Assembly (NCBI GenBank): GCA_920105625.2
Contig: OV050030.1
Span: 30,498,516-30,562,515, forward strand
Length of the DNA: 64,000 bases
Origin: Clusia tigrina
Taxonomy: Eukaryota > Arthropoda > Insecta > Diptera > Clusiidae
Direction: 5' to 3'
Made by a program: the position numbers and the translations under genes. The notes under the pieces were generated by a model, which was not told the DNA's origin, did no database searches, and was given only the letters and a program-made list of their open reading frames with translations. Of this stretch, positions 31,725 to 43,912 are shown one piece after another. Numbering within the stretch: position 1 is the first letter of the stretch; every line of letters begins with the position of its first letter.

Positions 31725-33560
31725 GCTCAAGTGGTATAATTGGTTGCAGTATTCTGTCGATAAAGATGCTCCTTTTTGCTATCCTTGCCAGCAATTTTTA
31801 CCTCATGGAAGCAAACAGACTTCGTACACTTCCACATGATTCAGAAACTGGAAAAAAATACCGCTGATTCAAAAATGGGTTTCCAAAACACGAAAAATCC
31901 ATTTCTCACATCGAAGCCATGGCGATGTGGCAGGACCAATTACATACAAAATCTACAAATAGCAGTGTTGAAATGTTGATACATCAAAAAAGATTAGAAA
32001 AAACGGGTATTACGTGAAGTCTATTATTGAAGTAATACAATTTCTAGTTGTCAACAAATTACCTTCGCGTGGAAATTACATTTTGGAGGAAGCAAAAGAT
32101 CGAGGATTATTTCAGAATTTGTTTGAAAGCATGTGCACGAAAGATCCGAATTTGGAAGAGGCTCTCAATCATACACCACAAAATGCCACGTATCGTTTAC
32201 CTGAAATTCAAAATCAAATAATTCAGGCAATGGTTCAAGCAGTACGAAATTCCATTGTTAGAGATGTTAAGGAATCTGACCTGAAGTGGTTTACTCTAAT
32301 GGAAGATGGGACGAGAGATACAATTAACCGCGAAAATATTGCAATAGCAATACGTTACGTTAAGGATGTAATCGCCAATGAGTCGTTGCTAACAGTTACG
32401 ACTACCGAAAACCTCGATGAAGCTACTTTTACGGAATTAACGTTAAATACCCTTACCGAAAATAACATCAGCCTCTCTCGTATGCTAGGCCAATGCTATA
32501 ATGGCGCAAGTGTAATGAGTGGTAAAGTTTCGGGAGTTGCGACCAGAATAGAAAATAAATTGGGCCGAAAAATCCCTTACGTGCACTCCTATAACCATCG
32601 TTTGCATTTGATAGTCATCAGGACTATATCGGAAATGACTCATTCGTTTCTTTTTTGCTCAGTGCGTCTTGCTACATGACCAAGTCAAAATAGCCGCGTT
32701 GTATGGTGGAGAAAGGATCAGCCGGCTCCTCGAACAGCGTTGGTCAGGACACTTGGCAGCTATGAAAGTTTTAAATGATAACTATTCACCGATTTTAAAG
32801 ACTTTAGATGAAATTAAAAATGACAGATTTAACAGTGACGTCAGGAGTGTAGGCAATAAAAAAGGCATGCTCAATTTGAATTCCGAACGCCCATGGTTGT
32901 GGCCAAAGAAATATTGTCCATGGTTCAGCCTGCAGACTCAGCTTACCAACCCCGAAGCGCCATAACGATCATAAAGTGCGTCCAAATGAAATGACAAAAC
33001 TCTGATCAGGTGAAATGTATCCTAAAATTTTGGAAGAAGCTAACTCTGTGACAAGCGGCGATTCCGAAAATAGAAGAAGTAAGTAAAATCATCAAATTTG
33101 ATGGGTGATTACTTGATGTATGCCCCTTCCTGTTCCTTTGGGAGACAAAGCCCAGAATGCTCAGCCATTTAAATTACAGTAACTCGAAACGTTGGACATA
33201 CTAATTGCTGAATTACAAAGAAGATTTAAATTCATTAATGAGTCTCGATGAGTTCGATGTAGACAAAATAGTACCGTTGACAAATTTAGGTAAATGTGAG
33301 CTCATTATTAGTGTAATTTATGCCCACTCCACAATTTCAACTGATTTTTCAGGTATAACTATTCCATCAAGGGAAGAGGCTTCTGTGGTCAAAGGCTATT
33401 TTAGTTGCTGCGAGTATAAAATGGAAAACACAATGCAAGTTTTGCGCAGGTAGCGAGAGGCGTTCGAAGAGACATATGAACTTTTTGCGTCTGTGGCGGC
33501 AGAACTGCAATCAAAGTGCCAATCATGCAATCAAATGGCAGGCATGGTATTTCTGGCCTT
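31725..33560 (+). pseudogene. hAT-type (ZMYM1-like) transposase, decayed
   Basis: Plus-strand remains of a TTF-zinc-finger hAT transposase. 31725-31930 reads WYNWLQYSVDKDAPFCYPCQQFL..S, the TTF finger. 32014-32679 is open for 221 codons and includes KLPSRGNYILEEAKDRGLF and GQCYNGASVMSGKVSGVATRIENK followed by IPYVHSYNHRLHLIV, the conserved block around the nuclease Asp. After a shift near 32660 the frame 32669-32965 has ERISRLLEQRWSGHLAAMKVL. 33205-33453 holds the hAT C-terminal dimerisation-type segment. At least three breaks make it inactive. Terminal repeats and the 8 bp target duplication were not found. Confidence 0.82.
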
Positions 33561-34701
33561 TGAAAACTAAAGAACGAAGTCAGTTGATCTGAATGAGTGA
33601 TTTTAATAATATGGTGAATCGAAGAATTCAGCTGTTATAAGGAATATAAAATGTTTGGAGAAATAAAATAAACCTGAATAAATGAATTTTTAGCTCTTGC
33701 TGGTAATATGAGTCGTATGAGTCATCATTGAGTTGGCGAATAATCACTTAAATTCACTAAAACGATATTTGTTGAAGAATTTATTAGTTGTTTTTCGCAG
33801 TTATCACCAATAGGAGTCTGGGTCGAGTCCTTTTAATTGAGGTAACTGATATTCTGATGGTAACCAATATCCTCAATATAATCAAGTACACCGTTTCTCC
33901 TTTACGTTTGAAGGGTTTTCCATACTTCGAAAATGCTTCTGCAATGTTAATAGTTGCCATCTCCTAATAACCGGACTAGAATCATTTTGAGTTAATTAGT
34001 GGTCACAGTAAATCCCGCGAGATTGAAGGGTTCCACTTTTATTTGTTGCGACATTTGCGGGACTGCGCTACACCAAAAAATAGGTAACATTTGCTAAACA
34101 CTCACTTGAGTATGACTTGTGGACTCCGATATCGACACGAAGAGAAAAGAAAAGTAAAGACGATTCGGTCTGAGATTCCCTAAACTTGGACAACTACGAC
34201 AAAAGTGGCCATATGCATATATCACTTGAACACCCTTTTTCAAACCCCTACAATTTTACTCAATTAACTTGGTACTTCTTTGAACATTATTGAAGATTTA
34301 CATATATATACAATTGCTGAACTGGAACTAAGCGCAGTGATGATCTTCCCTAAATTGAAGATGATGACGAATGACAGATAAGAAAGTGCGTAGGAGAACG
34401 ATATTCGGTATTACAGAACATTTTCCAACCCACACTACACTTGTTACCCCATATTTCGTACCATCCCACCTTTTTCTCCCTCGAAAGGACATCGCTATCA
34501 TCAGAAAGGCATCAGGACATAGAGTTGGACATGCAAATATATATCACGCCGCCTCGGCTCTCCTAAGGAATTCCGCACACTCCCAGCTACAGTGTTTGGC
34601 GTTATCTAAGTGACTAAGTAAACACCCGCCTCTGCAAATATGTAAGTGCACTTAAACCGCCTGCCTGGAATATATCGGACTGTAATGGTGGAAGGGGTTG
34701 C

Positions 34702-36552
34702 ATGAAGGCACTCAGAAGAGCAATAAAATCCACGCTGGACAGTGACAGTTTGCTGCTCAACATGTATTCAACACAGTTCGCATTCCTTACATGGACGCTC
34801 TGGTTCCTTTCGTGGTTAAATTCAGTGCAGTCGATGGAGGTGACCGTGCCATCCAGTGACGAGCACATGACTCACTTGTTACTGCAGCTGAAGGAGGAAC
34901 GCAACTTCGGAACTCTGCTAGTAATGGGATATGGTGACTGTAGTGATACACATTTTATCGGTGACATTTCCGTGCCCACCGTTATACAAGGCTTTGGTGA
35001 CGCTCCTTACATGAAGTCACTTTACAACAGCGAAGTTTTGGTTCTAGTGTGCCTCAGTTATGATGTGGACTTCAGGGTGCTGCGAGCGTTGAGTTCGATT
35101 CTACATGGAATGCGCCAAACAAGAATTGTATTTATATGGAAACAACCTGAGTCAGTGTCGAACGACTTAAGAACTGAGTTGTTGAAGTTGACGCAGTTCT
35201 GTCAGGATAATGATATGGTCAACATCATAGTCGTGTTCAGCGACTTTTATAAGACTGGCAATTACATCAGTTCTCATCACTACGGAGACATGGAATTGAA
35301 AATGTTCAGCTTTTTCAACCTAACCGGCAACATATTTCCTCCTACTGTGAAAAATTTGCAAGGAAAGAAAATCCGAGTTTTGAACGGCCAAGAAGTTCGT
35401 CTGACAGTTTACATAACCAAATTTTTAGATATGTTCATGTCGAAGTTGAATGGCAGTTTGATGATCCCAAACGTAACCAATACAATTGTTTATAGCGGTG
35501 ATATGCCAAAAATTACTAGAAATCATACCATCGATATTGGAATGGCAATCAGTAATACGAAACTTCGCGGTATGCGAGATTTCTCATATCCTATGGACTT
35601 AGTCCAATTGTTCGTAATGATTCCAATGGAATCTGACATACCCGCAAATGAGATGTTTTTCAGGATCATCGCTGATGTTCGCGTGTGTCTCCTACTTTTT
35701 TCTTTGCTCATCATACTATCAATTCTTCATACCTTCAGCTCTGTTCACTGCATCGGAAGTTGGCCTCACCAATTGTTTAAAGTGGATATTTTCTTGAGTG
35801 ACAGAATCATACGAGCTGTGATGGCACAATCTTTCCCAATGCCAAAACAAAATCAACTCAACAGAAAAATGAAATTGATCTATTTTCTGGCTCTCCTTTC
35901 GGGACTAATTCTCCCAACTATGTACTTGGCTTACCTAAATTCATACTTCGTGCAGCTTCCCCCAGAGAATCGAATCGAAACTTTTGACGACATGGTTCAA
36001 TCCAAATATAAGATTCTCATCTACGTAAAGATTGTGGAGGTTGTGATAGGGGCCAAAGGAGAGCATTTCTGGAACAAATACAAGAGCATATTCCAAGTAA
36101 TTGAGACTACTGCTGATACACAAATACGGAACAGTCTTAATACCTCGTATGCTTACCTAGTGTCTACACGATTATGGACCCTCTATCAACATCAAATGAG
36201 GTATCTGAAGAGGAAGCTCTTTCGCATTCCGGAGCAAATGAAAATCGACGAATTCTTGCCTCTGGCCATACCCATATATGAAAATTCAATATTCAGGAAT
36301 GAACTCGATCAGTTTATCTTAGATATGCAGGCCTTCGGCATAACCGAATATTTGCAGACATCAACTACTTACGAAATGATGGCCGAAAAAAGCACCTTAA
36401 GAGACTCAGATGACAGCCAATCAATACACCCAATGGAGTTTGGAGATCTGTTTTGGATTTGGGTGCTGTATCTCGTGGCAAATGGGTTCGCAATATTTGT
36501 GTTCGCATTGGAAAAATTGGTATTTAAATGGAAACAGAAGAAACTCAAGTAG
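34702..36552 (+). CDS. divergent ionotropic receptor, copy B
   Basis: A 616-codon frame differing from copy A by one amino acid (Asn155 to Asp, codon at 35164) and two silent changes at 35190 and 35223. The likely real start is Met21 at 34762, giving 596 residues. Domains and membrane segments are as in copy A. The 1 kb upstream is also duplicated with about seven differences, so both copies probably keep their own promoter. Near identity of two intact genes is compatible with recent duplication, gene conversion or selection for dosage. Confidence 0.85.
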   Translation: MKALRRAIKSTLDSDSLLLNMYSTQFAFLTWTLWFLSWLNSVQSMEVTVPSSDEHMTHLLLQLKEERNFGTLLVMGYGDCSDTHFIGDISVPTVIQGFGDAPYMKSLYNSEVLVLVCLSYDVDFRVLRALSSILHGMRQTRIVFIWKQPESVSNDLRTELLKLTQFCQDNDMVNIIVVFSDFYKTGNYISSHHYGDMELKMFSFFNLTGNIFPPTVKNLQGKKIRVLNGQEVRLTVYITKFLDMFMSKLNGSLMIPNVTNTIVYSGDMPKITRNHTIDIGMAISNTKLRGMRDFSYPMDLVQLFVMIPMESDIPANEMFFRIIADVRVCLLLFSLLIILSILHTFSSVHCIGSWPHQLFKVDIFLSDRIIRAVMAQSFPMPKQNQLNRKMKLIYFLALLSGLILPTMYLAYLNSYFVQLPPENRIETFDDMVQSKYKILIYVKIVEVVIGAKGEHFWNKYKSIFQVIETTADTQIRNSLNTSYAYLVSTRLWTLYQHQMRYLKRKLFRIPEQMKIDEFLPLAIPIYENSIFRNELDQFILDMQAFGITEYLQTSTTYEMMAEKSTLRDSDDSQSIHPMEFGDLFWIWVLYLVANGFAIFVFALEKLVFKWKQKKLK

Positions 36553-37328
36553 CGATGAGAGTCAGAGAAGGAGTTTGGAGGTATCGAAATAGCTCTCGAA
36601 GATTATGATACGACTATCTCTCCCAAGCCATGGATTTTGTTTTGCCATCGAGTTTTGTTGCGTGCTTTATTTTAGGATGACATTTGTACGAGTGTGGAAG
36701 AAATTTTGGGATTCTGAGGAACAAACAAGATGAAGCCTTCGGGAATGTTAAACTTAATTATTATTCAAATATTTGTAATTGGAAGGGAACGACGAATTGA
36801 CAGTTGGAATAAAGAAACCGTTTGGGAGAATTAAATTGAAGCTCTGAAATTGTTAAGAGCATTCGAGAGATCAGCAACCAAAGAACACGAGAAAAGAAAC
36901 TTAAACGTCATACGGCAAAGCAGCGAACTAAAGCAGACGGACGTTATACACGAATCCACTGAAAATCGTGGTGAATCCACTTAGAATCGTGATGAATCCC
37001 CTCAAAATCGTGGTGTGTCCTCTACGGAAGCTGGCAGCGAAAAAGACTTTCCTTTCTCTGTGTTCTCTGTCAAAAACATCGCTCACCCACGACTTTGTGT
37101 CTGAGGCTTTTCAATTACGAAACAAACCCTTTTTATTAAAGACCATTTTAATTGCCAAACAATGTTGTTCAAGACACAAATATAACTCGTATTGCTATTG
37201 ACAGGAGGTAATTTCATATACCCTCATTCACCATAAGGCCCATGAGCTTAATTGACAAATGCTCTGAGATGAATGTTGGTGTCAGTATTCAGCTTAAGAA
37301 AAAAACAAGTCATTCTCATGATCTCTAA

Positions 37329-37332
<4 letters not shown>

Positions 37333-37416
<84 letters not shown>
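37333..37416. repeat. (TA)n microsatellite, copy B
   Basis: About 41 TA units at the place corresponding to the tract at 29041 in copy A. Confidence 0.98.
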
Positions 37417-37417
<1 letters not shown>

Positions 37418-37794
37418 GTTAAACCGATATAAAAGGAATCCTGAGATTGAAAAAGTAATTGTCTGAGACCATTTTCATCCAGTACAGCAGAGGAGATGGA
37501 TTTCCACAAAAGTTAGGTAGATGGGCAGGGATACCAAATGTGCACGATATGAAATTATCATTATAGTCCTCATTGTACCGCAGAGGTTCGCTTTATAATC
37601 GATGACGGTTTGAGGGGTGGTGACCTGTGTACTGTGGGGATTTTCCACAGTTTAACACAGTTTCAGACAGCTGTGTAGGTTAATGAGTGATAATACCCCA
37701 CCATAATAGATTGGCACAAAGTCGACGGTATCCGAAGTCGTAACCATCCTCCAACGAGTTACATTTTAAACAACTGAATTACATCATCATCCTT

Positions 37795-38540
37795 GTGAAC
37801 ATTATTCAAGTAGTCCTTGATCCAATTAACAACCCCTGCTAAACTATTTCCGGTTATTGGCTCTGGTCCCATTAGAGTACGCCCAAAACCACAGCTTTCC
37901 CATTCATCACATATTTCGTTCCCAAATACACCTCAGTATCCCGGAGCACAGATAAGTTCAAATAATTTCCACCTTTTGACGGAGTTCAGTCTTAACAAAC
38001 ATTCATGGACAATGTTGGTTAACGCATTTTCCAGGGCCTCCAGTGCGAACTGGCTGACTGAAGACTCTAATCTGTTTACCGCGACATATTTTCTCAATTG
38101 TCCATTCCGATATTACCAGTACCGTAAACACTTCCGATTGGAATACCGTTGCCACACTTCCCATAGCCGAGAAGCTTCTGCAATTTTCATTCAGTTGCCA
38201 GCCAGCTCCACTACCAGTTTCACTTTGGAAGCCATTAGTGAAGAAAGTTTTCGCCAGGCCCCAAGAAGTAAATCTGGATCTATTCATTATTCGCTTGTTG
38301 ATACGCTGACATTATACTTTCATCCAAAAGAAACTCTAGGTATAAGTTTATCCTTCGCGCATTCTTCTGAGAGTCTCTTGAACATCTCTCTCTCTCTGCC
38401 CAGAGTTCTTGTCTTGGTTTGAATATCCATATGAATATAGTCGACCAAGCGTTTTCATCGTCTCCTGTTGAATTATTAGATCCAGTGGTGGCAAGCTCAA
38501 CGAAGCATTCAGTTCCCATGGCGCCCTTAATGCTCAGGGA
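37795..38540 (-). pseudogene. LINE RNase H fragment in duplication copy B
   Basis: Minus-strand counterpart of 29500-30280, with GAGWQLNENCRSFSAMGSVATVFQSEVFTVL in one frame. It has extra small indels (for example at 38060 in the SDSQ block), so the two copies decayed independently after the duplication. Confidence 0.68.
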
Positions 38541-38879
38541 TACAGTAGATGAAGTGACACCTCACTGCCATCATGGAAAATAGCAATCATTTTGTTGTAG
38601 TAGATAAGGTTGGCTGATCGAATAGACCACGCATAGACCTTCTAGGTACTTAGTGGTACCAGATGACTCGCGGAAGTAGAGACCATTGAATAAGGAGGCA
38701 TTTTTTGCTAGTTTTATAAGTAAGTCACAGCAAAAAAATCCTTTAATACAAAAACTTCATTTATATGGAAATATTGGCATAAATTGCAAATAGATGCTTA
38801 CCTTGCCTGATATCGTTGACAGCACTGAGTGTAATCGAGTTGGGTAATAGGTGCGATTAAATGTTACCACGCAGCCGTC

Positions 38880-40184
38880 ATCGAAGATAACAATAATTTT
38901 TTTAATTCTTCCAAAGAAATTCCAGACACTATTTGAAACCTACATTAAAGGCAGAAAATTCATGGTTAGCCAAGGTGACTCTACCTCCGACTACTTTGAT
39001 ATCAAAGCAAGAGTCCCTCAAGGCAGTGTGATTGGACCACTGCTGTATTTGCGTTTTACAGCTGACATGCCAACTTCCGATCACAAGGCTATATTCACAT
39101 TTGCCGATGATACCGCCATGCTGAGTACAAACAGCTCCCATCTTGAATCCTCGCAATGGCTACAGAGCCACTTGCTGTCTGTTGAACAGTGGCTTAACAA
39201 ATGGAGAATAAAGGTCAACGAAGCTAAATGTGCACACCTAACATTCACCTTAAGGAAGGACACGTGCGCCTCTATTCGCATCAATGTTCAAAACATTCCA
39301 CAACGCTCTGACGTAAAGTACCTGAGAATCCACTTAAACAGACGATTAACCTGGACTAAACACAGTGACTCAAAGTGTGCTCAAATCAAATTGAAACTCC
39401 ATACCTTGAACTGGCTACTAAATTAGCATTCAAACATTCTAAATTAGCATTAGAATATAAGGTAATTATTTATAGTAGTATGCATTAAGCCATTATAGAC
39501 ATAATGGAGTCGCCAGAGCACATAATAGGGAACTGTGGAGTACTAATGCACTGCAGAAAAAAACACCTAGGCTCGTACCAAATACCATGTTAAGAAATAG
39601 CAATGCCAGATCTAGCCGACATCCTCGAATTTCTGTGGGCAACGGAGCTGGATGAGAATTGATAGGGATACCCTTAATAGTAGAGGGTGGTACAATATAT
39701 CTCTTTGGTCGCAGTACCTCCAAACTACACATTAACACATTAACACATATGGGAATCAATTATGACCACCGCGTATCCGTCAAACAGGGAGAAACTCCAA
39801 CGCCTCCAAGCGAAAATTCTGAGAATTATCACCGGTGCTCCTTGGTACTTGAGGTATATAAACACCCACCGTGACCTGAATATACCCACGATTGAAAATG
39901 AAACGGTGAACACCTGCAAAACCTACGCTCTTAAATTAGAAAATCACACAAACTCCTTGGCGAGGAGCCTACTAAAGCTTCCCTCTACAAGACGCCTCAA
40001 AAGGATATATACCTTAGACCTTATTTAATAACGTCTTATTACATGCTGTGGAAACACCAAATATTCGATGCAGTCGCTGAGGATATTACCTAGATATCTA
40101 AATGTAGTCTTGTAATCTTAGAAAAATTACTGTTACTTTGTTAACAAAGAAAGCTTCGATAAATAAATATATGTAAAAAAAAAA
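38880..40184 (+). pseudogene. jockey-like LINE 3' half with poly(A) tail
   Basis: Plus-strand fragment. 38900-39426 is reverse transcriptase: FDIKARVPQGSVIGPLLYLRF, catalytic FADDTAMLST, EQWLNKWRIKVNEAKCAHLTFTLRK and VKYLRIHLNRRLTWTKH. A disrupted stretch follows at 39427-39680. 39762-40028 then reads KLQRLQAKILRIITGAPWYLRYINTHRDLNIPTIENE and SLLKLPSTRRLKRIYTLDLI, the jockey C-terminus. A short 3' UTR with AATAAA ends in an A-rich run at about 40175-40185. The 5' half is missing, as expected of truncated LINE copies. Confidence 0.85.
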
Positions 40185-40670
40185 ATAAATACCTACCACG
40201 CCTCCTTCTTGAAATTGCAATCCCTCTCAATAGCACAAAATTAGTAGACCCTTTTAACCTTTTTTAAAGGTAAAGGGTGTAACCAGTCAAGAAAGCTTAA
40301 ATCGCCTTCTCCTGTTTTCGATTTACCTTAAGATAATTTTTCAAACTCATGGGGCTAATTCTCGCAGTCGTAAAGGAGTGAAATTCTTATCGAACGTGGG
40401 GAATTTTTATATTTGGTATTCTCTCATCCGAAGTGAGTAAAGTGTGTCGGAATTTGGTACGATCCCTCTCGTTCGTTACCGAAATTTCAACGAAACCGTT
40501 CGAAATTTTACTCGATAGCTAATTATCGACCGGAATAACATTTTTCAGTTAATAAAAAATTAGTTAAATGAGAAACGAAATGTAAGTGCATACTTTTTAG
40601 TTTATTTTGTTGAATTCTTAATTTTTTATAAATTATAGGAGTAATATTACTAAAGATTCTTGCTGAATAC

Positions 40671-41433
40671 ATGGCAGATCAGATCGACTTGGCTAAAGGG
40701 ATTATACCAAACAGTGGTCAGGGAAAAGCTGCGGCCAACAGATTGTTGGAAAATCTAACGATGAATCGGAATGCGTCTGGACCGCCCTTTAGAGAATCCA
40801 AAATATGGCGTAAGGTTAGACAATAAAAAAATTATTTTTACGCTATTTCGTATTGTAAAATTTTTGTAATGTGTTTGGTGTAGGTTTATGCATATCAAAA
40901 GCAAATGGTGAAGAAGAAACTTTCCTTCAACAAATCTTCAAAAAAAATAGAACTGGAGGGGCCCCTGTGAGGAGTAAATTCTGAGTCCTGTAGAAGAGCA
41001 GATTTCGGAAGCAGCTGGTATAGATGTGGCAGTTGAGGGTCTGAAAGAAGTGCAAAGCTTTGGATCCCAAAGACAATTTGTAGACATTCACAGTACTTCT
41101 ACAAGTACATAAAAAAGATATGGAAGATTACATATCTTCTCTTTTGGGTTCTTCCGATGAAGATGAGGAAGAAGAGCAACAGGCCAAAAAGGGTAAATTT
41201 GTTCAAGTTGAACTTCCAACACCAAGAAGAGAGCAAAGAGAAACCAAAACAGCTTCGCTGAAAAAAAAATATTGGTGCTACTGAAGACTACCACAAAGAA
41301 GTTCTGAAAAGATTGGACAAATTAATCGAACATAAGGAAAGGTCTTTAGAACTGAAGGAACAGGAACACCACATAAATTTGAGGATTAAAACAATTGAGC
41401 TCCAAATCCGGACAAAAGACCTGGAAAAATTTA
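40671..41433 (+). pseudogene. Harbinger Myb-like DNA-binding protein, decayed
   Basis: ATG at 40671 opens MADQIDLAKGIIPNSGQGKAA..TMNRNASGPPFRESKIWRK, a trihelix/Myb region of the kind found in Harbinger accessory proteins (dLAKGf...GPP...W+K). A 69 bp intron at 40815-40883 (AAG|GTTAG ... TAG|GTTTATG) joins it to VYAYQKQMVKKKLSFNKSS. Frameshifts follow near 40970, 41000 and 41265. The remaining blocks are PVEEQISEAAGIDVAVEGLKEVQSFGSQ and an acidic then coiled-coil-like, Glu/Lys/Leu-rich C-terminus near 41300-41430. The protein normally helps import the nuclease and bind the element ends. This copy cannot make it whole. Confidence 0.65.
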
Positions 41434-41509
41434 TCTTATAAGGTAGAGTTTTCATGTTTTTATTATTCTTACCACACTCTTAATTTTTCTTTTATTTATC
41501 TAATGCAGC

Positions 41510-42985
41510 ATTTATGTAATGCAGCACAAACATTGGTAAATTGTGCAGTTTTGTTCGGGCTGTACCGGCTTTTCTTTTCATTGCATAGAATTTCCCAAAG
41601 AGCTTTCAATATGCCGATTGTTCTTTCAACAACGCATCTCGCTTTCGCGTACACGGCATTAAAATGTGATTCCATTAAATCTTCTTGAGGATATCTATTG
41701 GGTATTAACAGCCAAGGTTCAAGTGAACAGCCTGAATCACCTAGAAATACAATTTAAAATATGTTTAACATAGTTATTCATTTTTTTAATTAATTAATTT
41801 TTAAAGCCCACCTAAAAGCCAAACATTTCTTGATTTGTTGTTATATTCTTGCTCCCAAATCAATCATCCGTTGACTTCCACAAGAATGAATCGTGTGCAG
41901 CACCTCCATATTTTGTATTTATGACCAAATTTTTATATTTATGATCACATATCTTAAACAATTTTTTATTGTTTGTACGTTAGGTTTTGAAGATCACAAA
42001 TATATTTAACTTACGATCTCGTACTATCTTGGAATTAAGGCTATGAAATCGTTTCCTGTTGAAAAACATATGCTCATCTTGCGGCTTTTGCAACCCAAAA
42101 TGTGCATATGTGTGTATAAGTTAAATACTCACCTGAGCAAAATCTTGAATAATAGAAATATTTAATTTATTTTAATATTATTTTATTATTGCAATAGTCC
42201 TTCTACTTCGAGCTCTTGTCAATTAAAAGATGCGGGCTCTTGTACTGTGGTTCTTTTTATATGTTTTCACCATTAAGTAATTCGAGTCCCATACGCCATC
42301 GACAAGCGCAATGTGACAGCGCTTCCAGGCGGCATTGTTCGATGGCGTTTCACGGCTGGGCTTGGCGCCAACGACATACAACACATGTCTTGCCAATACA
42401 TCCGCACCGAGAACCATCACCGTCTACCGCCGCGGACTCTGTTGCAGCGTATTTCGTACAATGCGTTGTACTGCTGCGCATGACGCCTATGCTCTTTGTC
42501 ATGTGCTTTCTCGCGTACCGAGAACCAGCACCGTCTATCGTGCCCAGCAGATGGCAGCCAAGGACTTGTTGGAAAATAAATAATTCATTATATTATTATA
42601 GTATTTATACAAACCTCCTGGCAGCTTGAATTTTTCCATAAAATACATTTTTGTTTCTTTACAATTACCGGGAGAAAAAATAATGTATTTTCCACAAAAT
42701 TTTCTTTCCATTTCATTTAAAAATCTTTTTATTTTTTTTTGTTACACCAATAAAAAAGTCATTTCTCACAGAATTTTGGAAACCTCCAGAAGCCAAGAGT
42801 AATAAAGTTGCTGCCAACTGAATATTTGCTGGTACCGCTGTGGACAAATGTGCCTCAAAATACAGCTCTCCAAGAACGTAATTGAAGGCTTCTTTAGTCA
42901 ACCTAAAGCGATTCTTAAGTCTTAAAGCAAAAATATATGTTTTTATATGTACTTTAAAGAAATAAATTATGTACTTACTCATTGT
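41510..42985 (-). pseudogene. HARBI1-like transposase, decayed
   Basis: The minus strand at 42982-42713 encodes FRLTKEAFNYVLGELYFEAHLSTAVPANIQLAATLLLLASGGFQNSVRNDFFIGV, the N-terminal helical region of HARBI1-type nucleases. The middle is poorly kept; about 41910-41830 gives GGAAHDSFLWKSTDD (compare the PGSxHDSxxW motif). After a small intron-like gap (GTGGGC ... TTTCTAG) the C-terminal block at about 41752-41510 reads FLGDSGCSLEPWLLIPNRYPQEDLMESHFNAVYAKARCVVERTIGILKALW..NVCAALHKCCI, containing the conserved GDSGY/PLxPWLLTP and AR..VERTIG motifs. Missing middle exons and stops make it non-functional. A G/C-rich unrelated-looking block lies at 42290-42560. Confidence 0.75.
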
Positions 42986-42999
42986 TTGACAGACTTAAT

Positions 43000-43905
43000 G
43001 GGTCTCTGTTAGCACGTACATGTATATCCTTCCTTATTTTATTATGTGATCTTCCTCAGATTTGGATCTTGAGGAATAAAAAAAAAAAACTTGGATCCAT
43101 TTGTATTTTAATATTATTTAATGAAAACTTTTTAAATTTACTTCAAGTTTTAAGTTTTTTAGGATATAAACAGATATGTATGTTTGGTTTACACTTTTTC
43201 ATAAATCTATTACTTTATTTCTAGTGATTTACTACTTTTTGCATTCTTCTATTACAATACCCAAACAAACTCGATTCGAGTCATAACGAGTCCCATCATA
43301 CCAAAATTCTGAACGATCGGAAATAATTCCGATACGGAATTGTCCCGCTCACGGCTGCTAGAATTAGCCACTAGCTCATTCAAGTAAAGTGGGCGATATT
43401 GTTCCCATATAAGCATTATCTTTGTGGGCACTTTGTTCATTCCGATGAATTCTATGTGTAGTTGGAAGTGGCAGCTGAAATGTTACACTAGGAGTACCAA
43501 AATTCAGTATCTAATGTTGTATACATCTTGAGTTATGCATATTCATTATAGTTGGCTTAGAATTGCAGTTAACCCGCCCATTTTTTGTTTTGCGTTTTAT
43601 ACTGGTACTGTGATATATCATGTGTGATTTTGTGCATGAGTTTTATATAGGGGCCCCGTAATGATTGTGTGAATTTTGGGCGTTACAATGGTATGGCGCC
43701 CATTTTCTGTACGTAGACCAAAATACATTTACCAGATATTATTAATTGAGAGAGAGAGAGGGAAACTGTCATAATATGTGTCAAATCTGCTCTCTTAACG
43801 AATGTTGTATACGGCAAGAAACTAAAAAAGGGAAATAGTAAATTATTGTCGTCAGCTTCCAAAGTGTAGTGAAATCACATCAAAATATATGTAAACAATA
43901 ATAAA
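43000..43905. other. intergenic sequence with CGCCCAT-containing repeat
   Basis: No gene recognised. 43540-43740 contains GTTAACCCGCCCATTTTTTG and GGCGCCCATTTTCTGTACGTAGACC, related to stretches at 44700-44890 and 49790-49920, so a diverged dispersed repeat is present. Confidence 0.45.
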
Positions 43906-43912
43906 TAGAAAA

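Larger units (their letters stand above)
33697..38540 (+). repeat. segmental duplication, copy B
   Basis: Direct partner of 25406-30280. See that copy for the divergence pattern. The copies are 3.4 kb apart, with the hAT relic in between. Confidence 0.93.
40448..43316. mobile_element. PIF/Harbinger-type DNA transposon, decayed
   Basis: Two convergent genes, a Myb/zeste-like DNA-binding protein on plus and a HARBI1-like nuclease on minus, are the standard content of a PIF/Harbinger element. Candidate degraded terminal or subterminal inverted repeats are the reverse complement of about 40448-40490 against 43280-43316 (TAACGA..ATC(G/A)TACCAAA(A)TTC(C/T)GA). The true ends and 3 bp target duplication are not resolved. 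Confidence 0.6.

Noticed and set aside
37294..37509. Open frame rich in Ile-Tyr
   Set aside because: It is the translation of the (TA)n microsatellite.
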